Assembly: GCA_964371785.1 (NCBI GenBank)
Contig: CAYJOL010000007.1
Coordinates: forward strand, 1-64,000
Origin: CAVQCT01 sp964371785
GTDB taxonomy: Bacteria; Zixibacteria; MSB-5A5; GN15; FEB-12
Reading direction: 5' to 3'
DNA length: 64,000 nt
The position numbers were made by a program, and so were the translations under genes. The notes under the pieces were generated by a model. It was given only the letters and a program-made list of their open reading frames with translations. It was not told the origin of the DNA and searched no databases. Below are positions 47,038-54,136 of this stretch, in pieces; within the stretch, counting starts at the first letter, position 1; the number at the start of each line of letters is the position of its first letter.

Positions 47038-47928
47038 CTATAGACCGACCATTTGCATGAAGGTTTCGGCCTTGTTGTATTCGTCTTTCAGTGACTCCGC
47101 GAAAGCATCGATATCGCTTGTTTGTATGCCCATCGTCTGGGTCACCCAGGGGTCCAGTCCACCGATGAGATGCTGCTCACTGCGGTCATAGTAGGTCCGT
47201 TTGGCAATAAAGTTGGCCAGATGAACCAGACTGGCAATCGGCTCTTCCCCCTGGTCCATCGACGGATGGTGGTGGAATTCGATCGCATCGGTCAGGCGAC
47301 GCGGGATTTTCCACTGTGCAGCCAGAAATCCGCCGATTTGAGCATGGTGATACCCGAACAACCGTTCTTCGATCTCGTGGTCTTTGGACTGTTTGTCTTT
47401 TTGGCGTTCAGCGATAAACAGAGCGTGTTCATCGGGAAGATAATAGCTGATCACCATCTTGCCCACGTCATGCAGCAGTCCGGCCGAAAAGGCGGCATCG
47501 GCATCGACCACCGCGCGGTCGCGAAGTTTCCGGGCGAGCAGGCGGCAGCAGACCGCCGTCGAAAGGGAGTGACGCCAGAATTTCTCCTGGTATTCCTGAT
47601 CCATATTTTTTCCCTTGAACATATCAAGAACGGACGCGGACAACACAAGATTCTTGATAGCTTCAAAACCTATGATGACAACCGCCTGCCGAACGGACTC
47701 TATCTCCCGGGCGAGGCCATAGAAGGCTGAATTGGTCATTTTCAGCACCTTGACCGACATGGCCGGATCTTCGGCCAAAATCGAAGCGACTTGTGTGGCG
47801 TTGACGCTTGGGTCGTTTATCACCTTTTGGATTTGGTGAAAGACTACTGGTGGCGTGGGGAGGTTTCGGATGTTCGAAACGACCCGTTTAACTTTGTTGT
47901 CAAGGGCTGTATCTGTTGTCATGGTCAC
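47038..47928 (-). CDS. HDOD-domain protein
   Basis: A 296-residue HDOD protein, a signalling domain related to HD phosphohydrolases but without the full catalytic set. It opens with LPTPPVVFHQIQKVINDPSV and continues through NSAFYGLAREIESVRQAVVI, FWRHSLSTAVCCRLLA and GLLHDVGKMV. Related proteins affect motility and c-di-GMP signalling. The GTG start overlaps the flgM stop by 4 bp (GTGA), so it is co-translated with the anti-sigma factor, pointing to a flagellar or chemosensory role. An ATG two codons further in is an alternative. Confidence 0.88.
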   Translation of the reverse strand: MTMTTDTALDNKVKRVVSNIRNLPTPPVVFHQIQKVINDPSVNATQVASILAEDPAMSVKVLKMTNSAFYGLAREIESVRQAVVIIGFEAIKNLVLSASVLDMFKGKNMDQEYQEKFWRHSLSTAVCCRLLARKLRDRAVVDADAAFSAGLLHDVGKMVISYYLPDEHALFIAERQKDKQSKDHEIEERLFGYHHAQIGGFLAAQWKIPRRLTDAIEFHHHPSMDQGEEPIASLVHLANFIAKRTYYDRSEQHLIGGLDPWVTQTMGIQTSDIDAFAESLKDEYNKAETFMQMVGL

Positions 47929-48257
47929 AGTTTTTCCGGCCTGACGGTCTCGATTTGCAGCATGACGACGTCGCTCAGTAGATGAGCTATCTTCTGATGC
48001 ACTTCGGGAATGTCATAATAGCCGGCTTCCACCTTTTGTTTTATCTGTTCCAGCTTATATGTAGCGGCATCCGGTCCGGAAACTTCAGGCTCCTTGAGCC
48101 GGGCATCGGCCCGGTCGGCAAGTTGCCGCCTGGCGTCCTCTGAGATTTCTACGGAATCCTGTCTGGCCGCTCGATGTTGCACAAGTACTTTCATTTTGTC
48201 GCGGACGGCCAATTCGGCCGGGACCGCCTGCAGGTTGTCGATGTTTCCAATTTTCAT
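47925..48257 (-). CDS. flgM: Anti-sigma-28 factor FlgM
   Basis: A 110-residue protein that holds sigma-28 inactive until the hook is complete and is then exported. Family motifs are DSVEISEDARRQLADRAD in the middle and KLEQIKQKVEAGYYDIPE, then IAHLLSDVV, in the C-terminal sigma-binding helices. The start at 48257 gives MKIGNIDN, a typical FlgM N-terminus; a longer frame to 48290 is less likely. It lies between the FliT/FlgN-like chaperone and the HDOD gene. Confidence 0.88.
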   Translation of the reverse strand: MKIGNIDNLQAVPAELAVRDKMKVLVQHRAARQDSVEISEDARRQLADRADARLKEPEVSGPDAATYKLEQIKQKVEAGYYDIPEVHQKIAHLLSDVVMLQIETVRPEKL

Positions 48258-48311
48258 ACGTGCGCCTTTCTTCCTTCCAATGTGGGGCACCAGAGCCGAC
48301 GAAAACTTCGT

Positions 48312-48773
48312 CTAGCTGTTACCGTCTACAAATTGCGGCGACGGTTTTTCGGAGCGGACGTACTGAAGAATCTTCTCGCTGTTCTTCAGTTCGCCCAATT
48401 CCACCTTCAATCGTTCGTAGCGCGAGTTCAAATATTCTTCGTTATCGCTGACCACGCTGATACTCTTTTTCACCAACGTGATTATGCTGTTGAGCACTTT
48501 CCTGATCTCCGGGGAGATTGCCGCGAGCTTGAATAACTTCGGGTCCTTCTGCCGGAGGGCCGTAATCTTCTCTTCGGATTTCTTGATTCGCAGATGGCAG
48601 CGTTCGATTTCGGCGAACAGGTCGAGGAGTTTCTCATCTTTGTTGAATCTGATCAGTTCCTTCTGTTTGTCCAGCATGACATAGAGGGACTGATAAAAAG
48701 TATATTCTTCTTTTAGGATCAGTACCAGTTCTTTTTCGAGTTGGGTAATTGCGTTCTGCTCCATTGCTTCCAC
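48312..48773 (-). CDS. FliT/FlgN-like flagellar export chaperone
   Basis: A 153-residue, wholly helical protein (LEKELVLILKEEYTFYQSLY; EKITALRQKDPKLFKLAAI), similar in pattern to FlgN family chaperones. The position after fliD and fliS, where fliT stands in many genomes, suggests that it serves FliD. A second FlgN-like gene at 62766 lies beside flgK, its usual client. The first start is GTG at 48773; ATG at 48764 is also possible. Confidence 0.75.
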   Translation of the reverse strand: MEAMEQNAITQLEKELVLILKEEYTFYQSLYVMLDKQKELIRFNKDEKLLDLFAEIERCHLRIKKSEEKITALRQKDPKLFKLAAISPEIRKVLNSIITLVKKSISVVSDNEEYLNSRYERLKVELGELKNSEKILQYVRSEKPSPQFVDGNS

Positions 48774-48785
48774 TCACAACTCTCT

Positions 48786-49220
48786 TTAAGCGGAAACGGT
48801 GAGGCTTTCCACACCGGCTGCCGCGGATTGTTCAGCTGTCTTCGAACCGGTGGTCCGACTCTGTTTGAGACTGACCCAACCGGAGCGAAGGTTCTTCAGT
48901 ATATTGACATTATCGTCAATAAGCTGCAATTCTTTGGTCGCTTCGATCACATGCGTCTGTGAAATTACGAACGCGTACAATCGGCTGAGATGAACGGCAA
49001 TCTCCCCTCCCTTTTCCATGTCCAGCGTGGTGTACAGGTGGGTGAGAAACTTGCGGGATTTCTCAAGCTGCTCATGAACCAGCGTGTTATCGTCGGCGCG
49101 GATTGCTTCGGCGGTTCGTTCGAGCGACCCTATCGCTCCGTCGTACACCTGTATCACCAGATCAAGCGGGGATTTGCCGAGGATATTTGATTGTTGATAA
49201 GCGGCTACTTTTCCATCCAT
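48786..49220 (-). CDS. fliS: Flagellin export chaperone FliS
   Basis: A 144-residue helical protein that binds the flagellin C-terminus in the cytoplasm and prevents early polymerisation. Signature regions are AYQQSNILGKSPLDLVIQVY and LYAFVISQTHVIEATKELQL. In some bacteria FliS also contacts FliW. SD GAGG precedes the ATG; it lies 29 bp after fliD. Confidence 0.93.
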   Translation of the reverse strand: MDGKVAAYQQSNILGKSPLDLVIQVYDGAIGSLERTAEAIRADDNTLVHEQLEKSRKFLTHLYTTLDMEKGGEIAVHLSRLYAFVISQTHVIEATKELQLIDDNVNILKNLRSGWVSLKQSRTTGSKTAEQSAAAGVESLTVSA

Positions 49221-49249
49221 GGTTTACCTCGTTATGTCGTTATCGCGTG

Positions 49250-51580
49250 TTACTTGAGCCAGTTCGCATTGATACTGTTCAGCTGGCTGGTCAGGTATGA
49301 TCCCTGTGACTGAAGTTGGCTGAGGGTCGATTCCATTTGCGCAAATTGCGCCATCAACGTTTCACGGCGGATGGCCAGGCGAGCATCTATATCCTTCACC
49401 TGCTGGGTCATGGTATCGATCTGTTTCTGGTAGGAAGATATCCTGCGGTCGATCAGGCCATCGTTGCTTTTGGACAAATCGTCCACTTTCTGGGCGAGGC
49501 GGGAGGCGATGCCCTTGACCACGGTGATCAGTCCTTCGTTGCCGTCCACAACCTGATCCTGGGTCAGTGTAATTTTGAGCTGTAAACCTTCCGTAGTCTT
49601 GTTTCCGTCCTTGCCGCTGAGAATCTGACCGCGCCCCTGAGCTTCTTCGCCGTTTATAGTTCCAGCTACGTCTTTACCGGCGGTAACCGTTCCGGAACTC
49701 ATTGCAAGCACGGTGTAGGCGGCATTACCGATTGAACGGTCCAGCTCGATTTTCGACGTACTGCCATATGTGGAACTGGTGAAATTGAGGTGACCGTTGC
49801 CATTGCCTTCGTCGACCCACTCGACCTTTACCCCACGGCCGCCGATTTTCGCGTCGTTATTGATGCGAGTCTGAATCTCTGAGACCAGTTCATCCGGGGT
49901 CTGATACGTTTTTGCGGTGAGTACAATTTCATCAGACACCAGACCATCAACCTTGAACTTCAAGGTATTGGTCGTACCGGTAAGGGTAAGGGCACTGGAC
50001 GAAGGAGAGATCATGGAGGTTCCGGCGAATCCTCCTTTGGTCGCCGCCTGGGTGATATTTACACCGAATTCTTTGCTTATCTGGGTTGAAGTGGAGGACG
50101 AGAGGAACTCGATGCCATTGCTTGTGGAATTACCCGAGTCTGTGAACAATTTGATGACGTCGTCGGGGTTGTTCCTGATCGCCTCCTCAAGTCGGGAGCT
50201 ATCCGTAATGGCAACCACGCCGCTTCCGGTGGTGCGAATGCCAATTGAGTACAGCTGGTTGAATTTAGACGTGATGCCCTGGACGATCGATCCAAGTCCG
50301 CTGCGCAGTGAGTTCTGCACTGTCCACACGGTGATGTCGCCGAACAGCGTCGGAGCAGAACTATCTCCTTCGGTGTACTTATTCTGATCGTCAATATAGC
50401 TGGTTACCTGATTGTAGGCATCGATAAAGGACTGAATGTTGGCTTTGATTGCCTGGACATCGACATCCGTCGTCATATGGATACTTGTGCCCGGGTCTGT
50501 GACCTGTTTGGCGGTGAGCGTAAGACCACCTATGACGTCGTTGAATTGGTTTGTCTGCGAGGTGACGGTAATCGGTGATCCCTGTCCCCCGTTGGATCCG
50601 AGGGCAATTTTGGCATCCGACGCCTGTTGAAGCAGCGGTGCAAAAGTGGATACATCGAAAGTGTCGCCGGCGGTCAAAGTACCGGTCGAAAACGATAAGG
50701 TCAGGCCATCAGATCCGGCTCCGACCAGTTCGACCTCGGCGTCGGCCTGTGTCACGACTATTGAACCGGAGTTGGTACCGTCTGTCCAATCGAGTACGAT
50801 ATTATCGGTGCCAATCGTCTGAGAGCCGGTCCCGGCCACGGTAAAGGAGTAGGTCTTGTTTTGATTTCCGCTGTAGGCGGCGCTCATGCCCAGCGTCATC
50901 TTAGCGCTTGAGGATGAATCGACCGAGACCTGTTCCGGAGCGTCGAAACTGGCCGTCGCGAAATTCAAATTTAGTCCACCGATGAGACTAGAAGAGATGT
51001 CAATCTTGTTGGCGGCGCCGGTTTTGTCGGCGGAAATCACCAGGCGATAGGCCCGTGATGAAGAACCGTCGTTCACTATCGAAGCCGTGACGCCGATTTT
51101 TGCATTGTTAATTGCGTCTTTGATGCCTTTGAGCGAGTTATTGGACGAATCAATGGTAATAGTCCGTTGCGAACCGTCTCCGACCTTAATCTGTATCGTC
51201 CCGGTCCCGAAAGTGGCGGAGTCGCTGGTGTCGAACCCCTGGCTGGCGATTTGGTGGTTTCTTGCGAGGGCCAGAATCTGCAAGTCATAGGCACCCGTGC
51301 CGACTCGTCCCGACGAAGTAGCATCGAGTGCGTCCGTATCCGAGATATTGATGGCGGCTTTTTCGAAATTTGTGGCCTTAGTAAGCGTGGCCAAGGAGGA
51401 ACTCAGCCCGAGAATTTTAGCCTGCAACGCCTTGTAGGCGGTAATAATCGCCTGTTTTTGAGTCTGCTCGCTTTCGAGCAGGGTAGCGTTGGCACGCTCT
51501 GATTTAATTATGGCGTCAACGATTGAGGCGGTGTCGAGGCCCGAAGTAATCCCGGTGATGGAATTTGAGCCGGCCATCAT
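49250..51580 (-). CDS. fliD: Flagellar filament cap protein FliD
   Basis: A 776-residue cap protein, clearly longer than the roughly 450-680 residues common in the family. The N-terminus has GITSGLDTASIVDAIIKSE, the FliD_N signature; the C-terminus ends in coiled-coil repeats (QKQIDTMTQQVKDIDARLAI) followed by SYLTSQLNSINANWLK. The excess length lies in the surface-exposed central beta domains. The start has AGGAG before two ATG codons; the first was chosen. It lies 88 bp after the flagellin stop, with a 13-bp hairpin between them. Confidence 0.95.
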   Translation of the reverse strand: MMAGSNSITGITSGLDTASIVDAIIKSERANATLLESEQTQKQAIITAYKALQAKILGLSSSLATLTKATNFEKAAINISDTDALDATSSGRVGTGAYDLQILALARNHQIASQGFDTSDSATFGTGTIQIKVGDGSQRTITIDSSNNSLKGIKDAINNAKIGVTASIVNDGSSSRAYRLVISADKTGAANKIDISSSLIGGLNLNFATASFDAPEQVSVDSSSSAKMTLGMSAAYSGNQNKTYSFTVAGTGSQTIGTDNIVLDWTDGTNSGSIVVTQADAEVELVGAGSDGLTLSFSTGTLTAGDTFDVSTFAPLLQQASDAKIALGSNGGQGSPITVTSQTNQFNDVIGGLTLTAKQVTDPGTSIHMTTDVDVQAIKANIQSFIDAYNQVTSYIDDQNKYTEGDSSAPTLFGDITVWTVQNSLRSGLGSIVQGITSKFNQLYSIGIRTTGSGVVAITDSSRLEEAIRNNPDDVIKLFTDSGNSTSNGIEFLSSSTSTQISKEFGVNITQAATKGGFAGTSMISPSSSALTLTGTTNTLKFKVDGLVSDEIVLTAKTYQTPDELVSEIQTRINNDAKIGGRGVKVEWVDEGNGNGHLNFTSSTYGSTSKIELDRSIGNAAYTVLAMSSGTVTAGKDVAGTINGEEAQGRGQILSGKDGNKTTEGLQLKITLTQDQVVDGNEGLITVVKGIASRLAQKVDDLSKSNDGLIDRRISSYQKQIDTMTQQVKDIDARLAIRRETLMAQFAQMESTLSQLQSQGSYLTSQLNSINANWLK

Positions 51581-51621
51581 GAACTCCTGTATGTTACGAC
51601 TTCAATGTCTTTTCAGTATCA

Positions 51622-51653
51622 GGTTTGGAGGAGGAATGAACCTCCTCCAAACC
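51622..51653 (-). terminator. Strong 13-bp hairpin between flagellin and fliD
   Basis: Perfect 13-bp stem (51622-51634 with 51641-51653) with a 6-nt loop. No T-tract follows on the minus strand (TGATACTGAAAAG), so it may be a 3'-end stability element limiting fliD expression as well as a terminator. The stem arms hold GGAGGAGG and its complement. Confidence 0.6.
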
Positions 51654-51668
51654 GTGTTGTACCATCTA

Positions 51669-53843
51669 CTATCTGAAGAGCGAGAGAATCACTTGCGGAA
51701 CCTGATTGGCCTGGGCAAGCATCGAAGTACCGGCCTGGACCAGAATCTGGTTCTTGGTGAATTCTGACATTTCCGACGCCATATCCGTGTCACGGATCTG
51801 GGATTCGGAAGCGGTCAGGTTCTGGGACGCAATCTGCAGGTTTCTCAGATTTGATTGCAGAGTGTTCTTCTGGAAACTGCCGAGCGTGCCACGAGTCGTT
51901 GACACCTCATTAATAGCGGCATCAATAATCGACTGGGCATCCTGCGCACCCTGAACGGTGGTTACGTCGATCTGGGCCAACGACCGGAACATGTTGCCGG
52001 CAAGGTTGGTACCCAGTGACGAAGAAGCCATGTTACGCAGACCGATATTGGTGGTCTGACCAACGTTGGCACCAATCTGGAAGACGAGCGAACGATCGGT
52101 GTTATTGATCGTTTCCGAACCGCCCTGAGAGGTCAGAGTGTACTTCAGAATGAGTGACTCACTCCGGTCGGCATTGTACACCGTGGCGTAATTACCAGCC
52201 GTGACTGAAGTCGCCGGACCGCCATCAAGGCGCACGTCGAACTTAGCGGCCTTGACGTCGAGCAACAGATTGCCAACGTTGATGCCGTTAAGGGCCTTAG
52301 CGACCGTGATATTGACCGTACCCTGATTGCTCTTGCCATCGGCAGCGCTCTTCAGGGTGACGCTGTTGGTGGTGCCGTAGTTCACTTTCGTGATCGTGTT
52401 GGTATAGTTATCAAACGCCACCAGAGCATCGGTACCGTTATTCGACAACGTATCGGTGGTGAGACCAAGGACGTTACGCAGATTACCGGTGATATCATTT
52501 CCGGCGTTCAACTTGATCGAATAATCAGAACCTTCGTCGCGGGTCGCGAACTCGATCTGGTTGGTGTTCACCAGCTGAGCGTTGATGTCGCTTACAGCGG
52601 TGTCACCGGCAACCTTACCAAACGCCGTATCAAGCGACGTGTTGATGGCTGTAACCAGCGAGCTTAACGAAGTATAGGTAGCAGCGGCAACGGTAACGTT
52701 AGCTGACGCGTTGCTGTTGGTAGCCGTGTTAACCGTAAAGTTCAGAATGTTAGAGGAAACACCACGCGAGCTGCCGGCGGTCACTGAGAAAGCGGCCTGG
52801 GCGGCGTCGGTCGAGGTAGCTTCAGCCTTGATCGAATACTGAGCGCCTTCATTGGCGGCCCAGATACGCAGAGCACCAGCCGCGGTACCGGCAACAGTAA
52901 CCTTGCCGGCCAGAGCGGTATTCAGGTTGATCTGGGTCTGCAGTTTGCCGGCGATCGTAGCAGTCGTGTCACCGACTTCCACATCAATACTCAGCGACTG
53001 GTTACCGGTCGGGGATTCACCGTTCTCCTGATAGTTCAGGACGAACGTGTAGGTACCCACGTTGGAAGCGGTCGCGGTAGCGATGACGGCAGCCGAAGAA
53101 ATCAGAGCGGCCGATTCACTGCCACTGGCGGCGATAGTCAGGTTGTTACCAAACGCATCAGCCAGAGTGATGGAATCGGAGGTCTTCTTCGCTACATCGG
53201 AGGCCTGCACTACGTCGAGATTGTATACTTTCTCGGCGAGGTTGACGGGGTTACCGTCGGTGTTGTTCAGCGACAATCCGAGCGAGGAGGTGTTCAACGT
53301 CGCACTGGAATCAGCGGTCTTGGTCGCCGTGATCGAGTGGAGACCACCCTTAAGCAGAGAGGTTTTTATCGCGACGCCGGAGCCGTTCGAGGACGTGATG
53401 GTAGCGACATTGTCTTTGGTACCATCAAGAAGTTTCTTCGTACCGAACTGGGTGTTGGCGGCGATACGATCGATCGTCTTAATCGCGTTCGCGATTTCAG
53501 CCTGGTCGGCGGCCAGCTGATCGGCATCATTGAAACCTTCGTTGGCCGCATGAATGGCCAACTCTCTCATGGAAACCAACAGGTTGTTGATTTCGCTGAG
53601 GGAACCTTCAGCGGTCTGGATCATATTGATCGAACCCTGAGAGTTCTCAATCGCGCGGTTGAGTCCGGCAATCTGAGCCCGGAACTGCTCCGAAATCACC
53701 AAGCCAGCCGGGTTATCGGAACCCTGGTTGATTCGGTAACCGGATGACAGCCGCTGCATCGAAGCATTCAGGGCGTCGGTGGTGTTCAACAAGTTCCTGT
53801 GCGCATTCAACGCAGCCAGGTTGTGGTTGATTTGAAGTGCCAT
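51669..53843 (-). CDS. fliC: Flagellin, long variable domain
   Basis: A 724-residue filament subunit. The conserved N-terminal D0/D1 (residues 1-170, MALQINHNLAALNAHRNL; MQRLSSGYRINQGSDNPAGL) and C-terminal D1/D0 (last 90, ending VPQVILSLFR) flank a long Thr/Ala/Asn-rich insert. A typical flagellin has about 280-500 residues, so the surface domain is large and likely glycosylated by the two neighbouring glycosyltransferases. SD AAGGAGG lies 9 nt before the ATG. Expression is probably controlled by sigma-28 and by CsrA in the leader. Confidence 0.96.
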   Translation of the reverse strand: MALQINHNLAALNAHRNLLNTTDALNASMQRLSSGYRINQGSDNPAGLVISEQFRAQIAGLNRAIENSQGSINMIQTAEGSLSEINNLLVSMRELAIHAANEGFNDADQLAADQAEIANAIKTIDRIAANTQFGTKKLLDGTKDNVATITSSNGSGVAIKTSLLKGGLHSITATKTADSSATLNTSSLGLSLNNTDGNPVNLAEKVYNLDVVQASDVAKKTSDSITLADAFGNNLTIAASGSESAALISSAAVIATATASNVGTYTFVLNYQENGESPTGNQSLSIDVEVGDTTATIAGKLQTQINLNTALAGKVTVAGTAAGALRIWAANEGAQYSIKAEATSTDAAQAAFSVTAGSSRGVSSNILNFTVNTATNSNASANVTVAAATYTSLSSLVTAINTSLDTAFGKVAGDTAVSDINAQLVNTNQIEFATRDEGSDYSIKLNAGNDITGNLRNVLGLTTDTLSNNGTDALVAFDNYTNTITKVNYGTTNSVTLKSAADGKSNQGTVNITVAKALNGINVGNLLLDVKAAKFDVRLDGGPATSVTAGNYATVYNADRSESLILKYTLTSQGGSETINNTDRSLVFQIGANVGQTTNIGLRNMASSSLGTNLAGNMFRSLAQIDVTTVQGAQDAQSIIDAAINEVSTTRGTLGSFQKNTLQSNLRNLQIASQNLTASESQIRDTDMASEMSEFTKNQILVQAGTSMLAQANQVPQVILSLFR

Positions 53844-53852
53844 GTGTCAATT

Positions 53853-53884
53853 CCTCCTTGAAGGATTTGGGGTGTCCGTACCCC
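53853..53884 (-). promoter_or_regulatory. Candidate two-site CsrA operator in flagellin leader
   Basis: Two CsrA-core motifs lie in the flagellin leader. ACGGA is in the 6-nt loop of a GGGGT / ACCCC hairpin (53869-53884), and AAGGA is inside the Shine-Dalgarno (53855-53859). The GGA cores are 20 nt apart, a distance one CsrA dimer can bridge. In Bacillus subtilis, hag is repressed by CsrA in the same way, with FliW as antagonist; csrA and fliW are encoded nearby here. That link is inferred. Confidence 0.6.
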
Positions 53885-54058
53885 GTTTTTCTATTTCATC
53901 GGTTTACATGTTCGACACAATTTCGCACATCCAATGTTTCAATGATGAAGCAGAGTTGTTCTCCCATGACCCTGCCTTATATTCAGCTTTGTTCTCCTCC
54001 TTTAGCGTGTTGCCTGGACTTACCATATTTCCATGCGTTCCCTTTTGTCGTATTGTTT

Positions 54059-54085
54059 ACTTCGGCAAAAATCCCCACGACTTAA
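54059..54085 (-). promoter_or_regulatory. Sigma-28-like promoter of flagellin gene
   Basis: TTAAGTCG (54078-54085), an 11-bp spacer and GCCGAAGT (54059-54066) on the minus strand, against the sigma-28 consensus TAAAGTTT-N11-GCCGATAA. It gives a leader of about 210 nt. Confidence 0.6.
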
Positions 54086-54136
54086 CGGGTTGACTGACTC
54101 CCGATACAATTAATTCTGGGCCAGATAGTCTCTGAT

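Noticed and set aside
53844..54136. Sigma-54 promoter for flagellin
   Set aside because: No GG-N10-GC pair with suitable context was seen; the sigma-28-like match is better.
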